A DNA stretch of 64,000 bases from Bacteroidota bacterium (GTDB lineage: Bacteria; Bacteroidota; Bacteroidia; 2-12-FULL-35-15), in assembly GCA_947469885.1 (NCBI GenBank), contig CANIQT010000010.1, positions 62,001 to 126,000 of the forward strand, written 5' to 3'. Position 1 is the stretch's first letter. Each line of letters opens with the position of its first letter. The notes under the pieces were generated by a model. That model had not been told where the DNA came from and did no database searches. It saw only the letters and a list, made by a program, of their open reading frames with translations. Shown here piece after piece: positions 1 through 7,878 of the stretch. The position numbers and the translations under genes were made by a program.

Positions 1-435
1 CCGGGCAACACCTACTCGTGGGGACCAAACGCTTTCCTCTCGTGTAGCAATTGCGAGCAGGCTACTGTTACACCACCCGCCACCCAGCAGTATTATGTGG
101 AATATACGGATGTGAACGGTTGTTACTCTACCGACACCGCCACTGTTACAGTTACTCCGCTTTATACTTATTTTATGCCTACAGGGTTTTCGCCCAATGG
201 GGATGGGGTGAACGATAAATTAATAGTGCAAGGCAGAGGTATTGATTTTATTCAGCTCAACATTTTTGATAGAGTGGGCGAAAAAGTTTTTGAAACGGCT
301 AACCTTGAACAAGGCTGGGATGGCTCGTTTCTGGGTGTGCCAATGAATAGTGGAACTTTTGTTTACACGCTGGAAGTTACATATTGCAATGGCGAAGTGG
401 TGAGGGAGCATGGCAGTGTGATGATGGTACGGTGA
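1..435 (+). CDS. T9SS type B sorting domain protein, C-terminal end (5' truncated)
   Basis: The reading frame is open from the first base of the window, so the start lies outside it. The visible 144 residues end in a typical gliding-motility-associated (CHU_C, T9SS type B) C-terminal domain: FMPTGFSPNGDGVNDKL, then an IFDRVGEKVFE strand, GWDG, and a final SVMMVR strand. Upstream of this is a Ser/Thr/Val-rich stretch with Cys pairs that looks like the end of an Ig-like or SprB-like adhesin domain. In this family the domain directs export through the type IX system and attachment at the surface. What the protein body does cannot be read from here. The same C-terminal domain recurs in the protein at 29496-34547. 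Confidence 0.9.
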   Translation, partial: PGNTYSWGPNAFLSCSNCEQATVTPPATQQYYVEYTDVNGCYSTDTATVTVTPLYTYFMPTGFSPNGDGVNDKLIVQGRGIDFIQLNIFDRVGEKVFETANLEQGWDGSFLGVPMNSGTFVYTLEVTYCNGEVVREHGSVMMVR

Positions 436-436
436 T

Positions 437-504
437 TTAGTTGTTAGTTGTTGGTTGTTAGTTGTTGGTGCGGTAGTCATTAGTCATTGGTTACGAATTA
501 CGAA
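437..504. repeat. Heptanucleotide repeats (TTAGTTG, TAGTCAT and TTACGAA types)
   Basis: Directly after the stop codon are about five units of a 7-bp repeat of TTRGTTG type (437-470). They are followed by two TAGTCAT units (474-487) and two TTACGAA units (491-504). Three different heptads are therefore stacked in one 110-bp gap. The period is exactly 7 throughout. No gene is seen here. Confidence 0.85.
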
Positions 505-545
505 TAGATACGAATTTACAATTCTTACGCGCAAGTTATTTTAAA

Positions 546-1181
546 ATGAAACCCCTTCCTCTCCTTTTTCTTCTCTTGTGTATCTCTATATTTTTTTCGT
601 GTAAAAAGAAAGAAGAAACTTTCGTGAGAGTGAGGCTTTATGATTCATACTCAAATAAAGGCATACCTAACAAGCGGATATTTCTGGAAGTTGAAGAAAG
701 AATTAATCAAGTGGGAAGCCATCATTATTCCTATGATTCAATTGCCGCGAAAAATACTGACGCTAATGGTTATGTTGATTTTGGAAGATTTGATGCTCTT
801 AAAAATAGTAAATATACATATTTTGTCGGGCAGATGAAAGGTGGTATTTTAAATGGGTCTGATTATATAGTAACGAAAGGGGAGGATAACTTTATTACAA
901 TTAATGATCAAGTACCAAGTACTTTAACATTTAACTTTTTCCCTCCACCTCCTTATGGAACAGGCGATTCTTTGCGTATAGACTATTACAGATTAGATAA
1001 TATGAGTTGGCATGGAATAATCACAGATATAAGTTATTTGAGTGCAGGTAATCAGGATATAATAAAGTATGGTAATTACTATTTTAATATTGACAAATTC
1101 AAATCAGGAGTTTATACCAACACAAAAGACACTGTATTTTATAATGATGATTCAGCATATTTTTACAACGTAAACTGGTAA
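546..1181 (+). CDS. Hypothetical lipoprotein (copy 1 of a duplicated pair)
   Basis: A 211-residue protein with a lipoprotein signal: a basic start, a Leu/Ile/Phe-rich core and lipobox FFSC at about residues 16-19, followed by KKK. The mature part has an Ig-like or carboxypeptidase-regulatory flavour (strands around VRVRLYDSYSNKGIPNKRIFLEV and TDANGYVDFGRFD), a FFPPPPYGTGDSL motif, and a C-terminal NIDKFKSGVYTNT...YNVNW block. The next gene shares the signal peptide almost base for base and shares both motifs, so the two are tandem duplicates. The gap between them is 8 bp. No function is recognised; an outer-membrane or surface location is inferred from the lipobox. Confidence 0.75.
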   Translation: MKPLPLLFLLLCISIFFSCKKKEETFVRVRLYDSYSNKGIPNKRIFLEVEERINQVGSHHYSYDSIAAKNTDANGYVDFGRFDALKNSKYTYFVGQMKGGILNGSDYIVTKGEDNFITINDQVPSTLTFNFFPPPPYGTGDSLRIDYYRLDNMSWHGIITDISYLSAGNQDIIKYGNYYFNIDKFKSGVYTNTKDTVFYNDDSAYFYNVNW

Positions 1182-1189
1182 ACTAAGAA

Positions 1190-1822
1190 ATGAAACCCCT
1201 TCCTCTCATTTTTCTTCTCTTATGTTGTTCATTAATTTTTTCGTGTAAAAAGAAAGGTGAAGATTGGACAGAAGTAAAAGGAACGATTTTCGATAATAAT
1301 ACTCAATTACCTATGCCTAATACAGATGTTTATTTGAATGAGGTAAAGAAAATAAAACATTTTGACATAGTAATGGGGATGTCGGAAAAATATGAAAGAA
1401 CTTTATTAAGACAAACAACTACTGATGTAAACGGATTTTTTGATTTAGGGGCATTTGAAACAAAACGGGATGATAATTATCAATATGATGTAAATGATAA
1501 TAAAAGTATAAATAAAGGAAGTAATAATAATGTATTTATTCAAGTTTTGGGTTGGATTCATAATAGGGTAAATTTTTTACCTCCACCACCATATAATACA
1601 GGAGATTCTTTGGTAGTTAATTTTACTTGTCGTGATTATCCCAGCAATAAACACTAAGTAACAAATGCTAATTATTTTAACTCTATTCAATACGGTTTTG
1701 GTGGTCCATCAGGTACATGGTATATAAATATTGATAAATTCAAATCTGGAGTTTATACCAACACTTTAGACACCGTTTTTTATACTAATGGAAATACCTA
1801 CCAATACAACGTAAACTGGTAA
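1190..1822 (+). pseudogene. Hypothetical lipoprotein, copy 2, interrupted by an in-frame TAA
   Basis: A paralogue of the preceding lipoprotein, with the same MKPLPL...FSCKKK signal and the NFLPPPPYNTGDSL motif. Translation stops at TAA 1655-1657 after 155 residues. The same frame then continues without another stop to 1822 and encodes the C-terminal block INIDKFKSGVYTNT...YNVNW, matching the end of copy 1. The full frame would give 209 residues against 211 in copy 1. No frameshift is needed, so a single nonsense substitution explains the break. The truncated product would lack the conserved C-terminal block. A sequencing error or stop readthrough is possible, but less likely. Confidence 0.8.
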
Positions 1823-1854
1823 ACCAATTATTTAACCGTTATTTATTGGCATAA

Positions 1855-1889
1855 TACCCCTGTCAGGGTTTAGAACCCTGACAGGGGTA
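1855..1889. repeat. REP-like palindrome, copy A (possible bidirectional terminator)
   Basis: CCCCTGTCAGGGTT (1857-1870), a 3-nt loop, then its exact reverse complement (1874-1887), with TA/TA flanks extending the dyad. The same arms recur at 63501-63531, and a diverged relative lies at 61306-61343. All three lie between converging genes. There is no long T tract, so terminator activity is inferred. Confidence 0.85.
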
Positions 1890-1893
1890 GAAC

Positions 1894-2478
1894 TTACGGT
1901 TGCTTGTCACACATCATAACCCCTTCAATCATCTCCAAAAAAAATTTAATTTGTGTTTTCTCACTTTTTTTCGGAAAAGAAATAACGACTTCTGAAATCC
2001 ATGATTTTAGGATTAATAAAATAGTGTTGGTTAAAAAATCAATTTGCGTAGGAGATATTTTTTTTAGTTCCCCGTTTTTCATCATTTCGTAAAAACTTGC
2101 TTTAATTATATTTTTTCGTTGAAGCTCTTCCTTTTTTGTTCTTTCGGCTATTTCGGGTTGATGGGTATGAAGATGAGCTAGACTGATAAACAAGCAGCGG
2201 TATTCCAATTGCAAGTGAAAATAGTTTTTTAATAAATCAAAAAAATTTTTGTAATCAAGTGCTTGCTTTGTGTTCCACAAGGCACTGTTTTTTTCTGAAA
2301 ACTGCCACGAAAGTGCATTTACAATGTATTCTTTTTTTGTAAAATGACCTGTAATGTAACCGATATCTAACTTCATTTCATCGGCTATGTTTCGGGTGCC
2401 GATGTATTCAATACCTTGAATGTTGAATAATTGGAGTGCGGTATTCAAAATTTTTTGTTTTGTTTTAATTTTTTCCAT
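1894..2478 (-). CDS. TetR/AcrR family transcriptional regulator
   Basis: A 194-residue protein with the N-terminal TetR helix-turn-helix: KTKQKILNTALQLFNIQGIEYIGTRNIADEMKLDIGYITGHFTKKEYIV, about residues 5-53. The rest is a diverged all-helical ligand or dimer domain, so the inducer cannot be predicted. Family members repress neighbouring or their own genes. The only divergent neighbour is the 21-bp repeat array and, beyond it, the hypothetical gene at 2980. No efflux or lipid gene is adjacent to suggest a target. A dyad CTTC...GAAG lies just upstream of the start (about 2500-2515) and could be an operator, but this is weak. Confidence 0.9.
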   Translation of the reverse strand: MEKIKTKQKILNTALQLFNIQGIEYIGTRNIADEMKLDIGYITGHFTKKEYIVNALSWQFSEKNSALWNTKQALDYKNFFDLLKNYFHLQLEYRCLFISLAHLHTHQPEIAERTKKEELQRKNIIKASFYEMMKNGELKKISPTQIDFLTNTILLILKSWISEVVISFPKKSEKTQIKFFLEMIEGVMMCDKQP

Positions 2479-2522
2479 AAAAAATATTTTTTAAAAAAAC
2501 TTCTCTTTGTGAAGATTTTATT

Positions 2523-2530
2523 TATTTTTG
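2523..2530 (+). promoter_or_regulatory. Bacteroidota -7 box (TATTTTTG)
   Basis: TATTTTTG fits TAnnTTTG. It would drive plus-strand transcription into the 21-bp array at 2629-2901 and possibly on to the gene at 2980. No clear -33 box was identified. Confidence 0.45.
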
Positions 2531-2628
2531 CATTACGAATTTAAAAATAACGTCAAAGAAAATCAAATTATAGAATAGAAAACAAAAGTGAAAAGGAGAG
2601 AAAAAATAGATAGTAAGAAATGTGCTTC

Positions 2629-2901
2629 GCAAGCAACCGCTTCTACTTTGCAAGCGGGAGTTTTTGTTCTGCAAGCAACCGCTTCTACTCCGCAAGCCGA
2701 TGTTTTTACTCTGCAAGCGGACGTTTTTACTCTGCAAGCGGACGTTTCTACTCCGCAAGCCGATGTTTTTACTCCGCAAGCGGACGCTTCTACTTCGCAA
2801 GCGGACGCTTCTACTCCGCAAGCGGATGCTTTTACTCCGCAAGCGAAAGTTTTTACTCCTCAAGCGGACGCTGTTACTCCACAAGCGGACGTTTTTACCC
2901 T
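2629..2901. repeat. 21-bp tandem array, 13 units (GCAAGC... type)
   Basis: Thirteen consecutive 21-bp units, each beginning GCAAGC (last two TCAAGC and ACAAGC) and ending in an ACTCC-like sequence. Many junctions read CCGCAAGCGG, a 10-bp dyad with an AA centre. Units differ at a few fixed positions (GGACG, CCGATG, AACCGC). Because 21 is a multiple of 3 and the units lack stop codons, the stretch is open in several frames on both strands. One frame from 2588 would give heptapeptides of QADVFTP type. Unit differences are mostly nonsynonymous in that frame, so I do not call a gene. Confidence 0.9.
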
Positions 2902-2979
2902 AAAAAAACAACCAATATTTTGTAAAACACCTAATAATCAATCAAATATAAATTAAATTAATCCTTAAAAAACAAAAAA

Positions 2980-3678
2980 ATGAACAAACGTTATCTCCCA
3001 ACAAAAGAAGCCGAGCGCGTGATTTGGCTTAACAATTTTGCCGCCAAAATTGGTGGTTATGCCTCTGATTTCGGCATTAGTGCTGCCGAAGTAACGCTTA
3101 TCACAAAAATGGCATTGATTTATGCCTACATTATCGGGCTCATTGCTTCGAGCAAACAATTTACAAAAGACCTGACTCGTTTCAAAAACATTTTGAGTAT
3201 TGCCCCTAATGGTACTACTCTTGGTCCACTTCCGGCTTCAGTTCCGGGCACAGCACCTGACCTTACACAGGCAGGAATTTTTACTTTTATAGCCGGCATT
3301 GTGGCTCGTATCAAAAGCAACACCAATCATTACACAGTAGGTATTGGAGCTAATTTAGGAATTATTGGTGAAGAAACTGTTTTTGTTCCCGATGATTATG
3401 TGGCAAACGGTTCAGCGGTGGACAAAGTTGAATATGTGGCAATCGAATTTGATAAAGGTCATGTGGATGGAATGGATATTTTCAGTCTTCCATTAGGTAG
3501 TTCCGATATGTTGTTGATGGAAAAAATTGGAACAGCAAATTTTTCTCCTTTTCATGACACTCGCCCCATGATGGTTCCGGGCAAACCCGAAAAACGTTAT
3601 TATAAAACCCGTGCTATTATTCACGATGCTGAAATAGGACACTATAGCGAGCCATTTATGGTAACTTTTGGAGGATAA
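2980..3678 (+). CDS. Conserved hypothetical protein
   Basis: A 232-residue soluble protein with no signal peptide. The N-terminal half is helical (MNKRYLPTKEAERVIWLNNF, then an AEV-containing helix and an Ala/Ile-rich helix). The C-terminal half looks like a small beta-sandwich ending RYYKTRAIIHDAEIGHYSEPFMVTFGG, reminiscent of a fibronectin-like fold. I recall similarly organised 200-230-residue proteins of unknown function in other bacteria that open with a Y-I/L-P motif; this is memory, not a search. It stands alone between the 21-bp array and a terminator. No function is proposed. Confidence 0.7.
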   Translation: MNKRYLPTKEAERVIWLNNFAAKIGGYASDFGISAAEVTLITKMALIYAYIIGLIASSKQFTKDLTRFKNILSIAPNGTTLGPLPASVPGTAPDLTQAGIFTFIAGIVARIKSNTNHYTVGIGANLGIIGEETVFVPDDYVANGSAVDKVEYVAIEFDKGHVDGMDIFSLPLGSSDMLLMEKIGTANFSPFHDTRPMMVPGKPEKRYYKTRAIIHDAEIGHYSEPFMVTFGG

Positions 3679-3683
3679 AAAAA

Positions 3684-3711
3684 TTAGGAATTAGGAATTA
3701 GGAATTAGGAA
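3684..3711. repeat. Heptanucleotide repeat TTAGGAA x4
   Basis: Four perfect TTAGGAA units right after the stop of the upstream gene. The same heptad recurs 13.4 kb away at 17091-17118. Confidence 0.9.
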
Positions 3712-3713
3712 TG

Positions 3714-3752
3714 AAAAAAATCCCGCTCTGAACAAGGGTGGGATTTTTTTTT
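3714..3752. terminator. Bidirectional intrinsic terminator
   Basis: A tract of seven A, then stem ATCCCGCTC (3720-3728), a 7-nt loop, GGGTGGGAT (3736-3744, with G-U pairs) and eight more T. It lies between converging genes ending at 3678 (+) and 3768 (-). Confidence 0.75.
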
Positions 3753-3767
3753 GGGAATTATTTTTTA

Positions 3768-4067
3768 TCAACCACCATATTGCTCCACCACCTGCATCAT
3801 GGTTTTTAAATCTAACCCGCCCGAATGTTGCCATTTTATTTCTCCGTTTTTAAATAAAATCAAGGTAGGCAAATCTCTTACTCCATAAGCTTCGTGTGTG
3901 GGTTTGTCTTTGTCAATGTCAATAATTTCTACATTTAATTTATCACCCATTTTTGTTTTCAACGATTTCAAAACAGGTTTCATCATTTTGCAGGGGGCGC
4001 ACCATTCGGCCGAAAAATCAACCAAAGTAGGAATATTGCTTTTTATTATTTCTGAAATAGAATTCAT
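3768..4067 (-). CDS. Thioredoxin family protein
   Basis: A 99-residue single-domain thioredoxin. The active site is WCAPC at residues 22-26, and the cis-proline loop is DLPT (P67). There is no signal peptide, so it should be a cytosolic dithiol-disulfide reductant rather than a periplasmic oxidoreductase. It follows cyanophycinase by about 40 bp, and the gap is a heptad repeat. The two may be co-transcribed, though a functional link is not implied. Size and motifs fit TrxA, but genomes of this phylum usually carry several such proteins, so I give no symbol. Confidence 0.93.
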   Translation of the reverse strand: MNSISEIIKSNIPTLVDFSAEWCAPCKMMKPVLKSLKTKMGDKLNVEIIDIDKDKPTHEAYGVRDLPTLILFKNGEIKWQHSGGLDLKTMMQVVEQYGG

Positions 4068-4080
4068 GTTTTTTTAAAAC

Positions 4081-4108
4081 CGACAACCGACAACCAACAA
4101 CCGACAAC
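4081..4108. repeat. Heptanucleotide repeat CGACAAC x4
   Basis: CGACAAC, CGACAAC, CAACAAC, CGACAAC fill most of the gap between cyanophycinase and thioredoxin. The last base is part of the cyanophycinase stop codon. Confidence 0.85.
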
Positions 4109-4968
4109 TAATGCAGCTGCGTTGCATAAAATTTTCGTTCTTTTAAATAAAAACAATTTCCTTTTTCCATTACATGCACAATTAAATGTTCAATCGAAAT
4201 AGGCGCACCATCTTCAATATCTGCAATGTTTGAATGGCGGATGCTGTGTCCGTCAAAAATCAAAATCAACCCCGAACCAATGGCTTCCATTTTATTTCCT
4301 TCGGTAACCAACACACCAGTATCTTCGCCCAAACCAATGCCAATGCAGCTTGGGTTGGAAGCTACAGCCTGCGCCAACCGCCCAAAACGCCCGCGAGTAA
4401 CAAAATGCGAATCAATAATAACATCTTTCATCAATGCAAGTCCAGTGGTAATTTTCACTTCTCCTTTCAGCAAAGCACCCGTGCTCGAACCTTGATAAAT
4501 CATGGTATTGCTCATAGCCATAGCACCTGCACTCGTTCCGGCAATCACAAATTTTTCGTTTTGATACCGATGATGAAGAATTTCCATAAACTCGGTGCCG
4601 CCAAAAATCATGGTCAGTCGCAACTGGTTGCCACCCGTAAACATTACACCATCTGCATTTTTAATTCGCTCCAAATAGTCAGTATTTAAGGCATCTTCAC
4701 GGTTCTTGATATGTATCACCCCAATGTTGTGACAACCTAATTTTCCGAACGCTTGCACATAATTTTCGCCTACTTCTTCCGGTATTTGCGAAGCAGTAGT
4801 AATTACTTCCACCCGTGAATCCACCCCTTTCATTTCCGAAAGAATGCGTTTCAGAATTCCGAATTCAAAAAAATGCAAATGTGCTTTTTGTTCAAAATTA
4901 GGCTCTATGCCGCTGCCTTTGTCTTCGCTTCCGCCTACTGATATTAATTTTCCTTTTGGAATGTCCAT
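4108..4968 (-). CDS. cphB: Cyanophycinase
   Basis: A 286-residue peptidase of the S51-type fold. It hydrolyses cyanophycin (multi-L-arginyl-poly-L-aspartate) to beta-Asp-Arg dipeptides. The nucleophile motif GTSAGAM is at residues 144-150 (Ser146). The TGGNQLRL motif at about 111-118 and GLGEDTGVLV near residue 211 are also typical. There is no signal peptide, so it is an intracellular enzyme. It is divergent from cyanophycin synthetase across a 207-bp gap, which makes the storage-polymer assignment firm. A -7 box lies 73 bp upstream of the start. Confidence 0.95.
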   Translation of the reverse strand: MDIPKGKLISVGGSEDKGSGIEPNFEQKAHLHFFEFGILKRILSEMKGVDSRVEVITTASQIPEEVGENYVQAFGKLGCHNIGVIHIKNREDALNTDYLERIKNADGVMFTGGNQLRLTMIFGGTEFMEILHHRYQNEKFVIAGTSAGAMAMSNTMIYQGSSTGALLKGEVKITTGLALMKDVIIDSHFVTRGRFGRLAQAVASNPSCIGIGLGEDTGVLVTEGNKMEAIGSGLILIFDGHSIRHSNIADIEDGAPISIEHLIVHVMEKGNCFYLKERKFYATQLH

Positions 4969-5041
4969 TCTTTTAGTTGTTTGTTGTTGGTTGTCTGTTA
5001 GCAGAATTTGAAATCTAAAATTTGAAATCTGAAATTGTTGG

Positions 5042-5049
5042 CAAAAATA
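5042..5049 (-). promoter_or_regulatory. Bacteroidota -7 box for cyanophycinase
   Basis: On the minus strand this reads TATTTTTG, an exact TAnnTTTG match. It lies in the gap shared by cphB and cphA, so it is a candidate point of joint regulation. Confidence 0.5.
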
Positions 5050-5175
5050 AACTCTTTATATATGTATGTTTAAAATTAATATCCTTTTCTATCAACAAAA
5101 CCAAGATAGTTATCAATTTGTTTCGTTATGTAATATAATTTTTATTACTTTGAAGAATATTTTAAACCACATACT

Positions 5176-7791
5176 ATGAAAATTGTAGAAATAAAAGTAA
5201 TGAGAGGACCAAACTATTGGTCAATCCGCAGACGTAAGCTCATTGTCATGAAGCTAGACATAGAAGAATTGGAGCATAAACCAACCAACGAAATACCTGG
5301 TTTTTTGCAGAGATTGCAGTTAATGTTCCCCAGCATGATGTCGCATCGTTGTTCGCCAAACATAGAAGGCGGATTTTTTCTTCGTGTAAAAGAAGGCACC
5401 TATATGGGTCATGTGATTGAACACATTGCTTTGGAAATTCAGTCGTTAGCTGGCATGGACTGTGGTTTTGGGCGAACCCGAGGCACTGGCAAAGAAGGAA
5501 TTTACAATGTCGTGTTTTCGTATATGGAAGAAGCCGTGGGCACATATGCCGCCAAATCGGCTGTCCGCATTGCCGAAGCATTAATCACCGGAGCAGAATA
5601 TGATTTAGAAAGTGATGTTCGCGAAATGCGCGAAATGCGTGAAGATGTTCGTTTCGGACCTAGCACAGGCTCTATTATTGACGAAGCAGTAGCACGTGAT
5701 ATTCCTTTTATTCGTTTAGATGGACAATCATTAGTTCAATTAGGATATGGAAAAAATCAAGTGCGCTTTCGTGCAACGATGACTAATCATACTTCTTCTA
5801 TTGCTGTTGATTTAGCAAGTAATAAAGACGAAACCAAACGAATGTTGCACGATGCAGCCATACCGGTTGCCAAAGGAGTTTGTATATCGAGCATTGAAGA
5901 TTTAGAAAGTTCGGTGGAAAAAGTTGGATTTCCGTTGGTGTTCAAACCACTCGATGGCAATCATGGCAAAGGCGCTTCCATCAATGTAAAAACAATGGAA
6001 GAAGCAGTGGCAGCTTATGAGCATGCAAAAAAATATTCACGAAAAATTATAATCGAAAAATTTATTACAGGATTTGACTTCCGTGTGTTGGTTATCAATC
6101 ATCGTTTTATTGCAGCCGCTTTGCGCGAGCCAGCGCATGTGGTAGGAGATGGAGTTTCAACCGTTGAGCAATTAATTGAAAAAGAAAATAAAGACCCTCG
6201 CAGAGGATATGGTCACGAAAATGTGTTAACCGAAATCAGCATTGACCGCGAAACCACCGAACAACTTGCAAAAGTAAATTATACTATCGAAACTGTTTTG
6301 AACAAAGGCGAAAAATGTTATTTGAAAGGAACTGCCAACTTGAGTACTGGTGGTACTTCCACGGATGTTACAGATATTGTTCATCCACACAATATTTTTA
6401 TTTGCGAACGAATCTCCAGAGTAATTGGTTTGGATATTTGCGGTATTGATATTATGGCTTCCAATTTATCAGAGCCTTTGGAAATAACAGGTGGAGTAGT
6501 GTTGGAAGTAAATGCCGCACCTGGATTCCGTATGCACTTGGCTCCTGCGCAAGGATTGCCGCGTAATGTAGCAGCACCTGTAATTGATATGTTGTATCCA
6601 AACGGAAAATCATGCCGTATTCCAATCATTGCTATTACAGGAACAAATGGTAAAACCACGACAACAAGATTAATTTCTCACATTGTAAAAAACAACGGAT
6701 ACAAAGTTGGTTTTACTACATCGGATGGTATTTATGTTGGAAACTCAATGCTTACCAAGGGAGATACCACCGGACCAATGAGTGCTGAATTTATTTTGAA
6801 AGACCCAACTGTGGAGTTTGCAGTACTCGAAACCGCACGTGGGGGAATACTTCGCTCCGGTTTAGGTTTTGGAAAATGCGATGTGGCAGTGGTTACCAAC
6901 ATTCAAGCCGACCACATGGGACTGTCTGATATTAACACGTTGGAAGACATGGCAAAGGTGAAAGGCGTGGTGGTTCAATCTGTAAAACGCGATGGATATG
7001 CTGTTTTAAATGCAGATAACCCACATTGTGTTTCCATCGGAAAAGAAGCAGATTGCAATATTGCCTATTTCAGTATGGACGAAAATAATCCGGTGATAGT
7101 TGAACACTGCAAAAACAGGGGTATTGCCTGTGTATATGAAAATGGTTACATCACCATTAAAAAAGGCGATTGGAAATTCAGAGTAGAAAAAGTAACTACC
7201 ATTCCATTAACGTTTGGTGGTCGTGTTTCGTTTATGATTTACAATGTATTGGCTGCTACTCTTGCAACTTACGTGTATGGATTCACCATCGAAGACATCA
7301 GAACCAACCTCGAAACATTTATTCCATCGTCAGCTCAAACACCAGGCAGGATGAATATTTTTGATTTCAAAGAGTACAAAGTAATGATTGACTTTGCTCA
7401 CAATCCTGATGGATTTAATGGTATCAGAGAATTTTTATCAACCATCGATTCGCCTTACAAGATAGGAATAATAACAGGTACAGGAGATAGAAGGGATGAA
7501 GATATTCGTGATTTAGGAAGAATTTCAGCTCGTATGTTCGATCATATTATTATTCGTCAAGATAAATTTTTGAGAGGCAGACAGGCAGAAGATATTGTGC
7601 GACTTTTGGTGGAAGGAATAAAAGAAGTGGATGAAAAAAAATCGTACGAATACATTCCGAAAGAAGTAGAAGCCTTGAAACATGCGTTCACATTGGCTAA
7701 ACCAGGAAGCTTTATCACCGCATTGAGCGATGTGATTGATAATGCAATTGAAGTGGTGCAGTCGTATATGGATAAAGAAAGAGGGATGTAA
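5176..7791 (+). CDS. cphA: Cyanophycin synthetase
   Basis: An 871-residue two-module ligase that polymerises aspartate and arginine into cyanophycin using ATP. The first part is the CphA N-terminal domain (opening MKIVEIKVMRGPNYWS). It is followed by an ATP-grasp module with the glycine-rich loop KPLDGNHGKGASINV near residue 257. From about residue 490 there is a Mur-ligase-like module with P-loop GTNGKTTTTRL, then ETARGGILRSGLG, TNIQADHMG and the C-terminal FAHNPDG motif. The length matches the usual 870-900 residues. The gene ends at a strong bidirectional terminator. With divergent cphB it forms a nitrogen/carbon storage cycle, which is a known but scattered trait outside cyanobacteria. 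Confidence 0.97.
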   Translation: MKIVEIKVMRGPNYWSIRRRKLIVMKLDIEELEHKPTNEIPGFLQRLQLMFPSMMSHRCSPNIEGGFFLRVKEGTYMGHVIEHIALEIQSLAGMDCGFGRTRGTGKEGIYNVVFSYMEEAVGTYAAKSAVRIAEALITGAEYDLESDVREMREMREDVRFGPSTGSIIDEAVARDIPFIRLDGQSLVQLGYGKNQVRFRATMTNHTSSIAVDLASNKDETKRMLHDAAIPVAKGVCISSIEDLESSVEKVGFPLVFKPLDGNHGKGASINVKTMEEAVAAYEHAKKYSRKIIIEKFITGFDFRVLVINHRFIAAALREPAHVVGDGVSTVEQLIEKENKDPRRGYGHENVLTEISIDRETTEQLAKVNYTIETVLNKGEKCYLKGTANLSTGGTSTDVTDIVHPHNIFICERISRVIGLDICGIDIMASNLSEPLEITGGVVLEVNAAPGFRMHLAPAQGLPRNVAAPVIDMLYPNGKSCRIPIIAITGTNGKTTTTRLISHIVKNNGYKVGFTTSDGIYVGNSMLTKGDTTGPMSAEFILKDPTVEFAVLETARGGILRSGLGFGKCDVAVVTNIQADHMGLSDINTLEDMAKVKGVVVQSVKRDGYAVLNADNPHCVSIGKEADCNIAYFSMDENNPVIVEHCKNRGIACVYENGYITIKKGDWKFRVEKVTTIPLTFGGRVSFMIYNVLAATLATYVYGFTIEDIRTNLETFIPSSAQTPGRMNIFDFKEYKVMIDFAHNPDGFNGIREFLSTIDSPYKIGIITGTGDRRDEDIRDLGRISARMFDHIIIRQDKFLRGRQAEDIVRLLVEGIKEVDEKKSYEYIPKEVEALKHAFTLAKPGSFITALSDVIDNAIEVVQSYMDKERGM

Positions 7792-7821
7792 AAGATGGGC
7801 AGAAGCGAATAGGCAATTGGC

Positions 7822-7864
7822 AAAATAAAAGCGGGAGATAAATTTTATCTCCCGCTTTTATTTT
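7822..7864. terminator. 43-bp perfect palindrome, bidirectional terminator
   Basis: Perfect dyad centred on 7843: AAAATAAAAGCGGGAGATAA and its complement, with A and T flanks in both directions. It separates the converging cphA and fabI genes. Confidence 0.93.
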
Positions 7865-7878
7865 ATAAGATAGTAAAA

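Noticed and set aside
2629-2901. CRISPR array
   Set aside because: Units are contiguous 21-mers without unique spacers, and no cas genes are nearby. The same holds for the arrays at 29123 and 40666.
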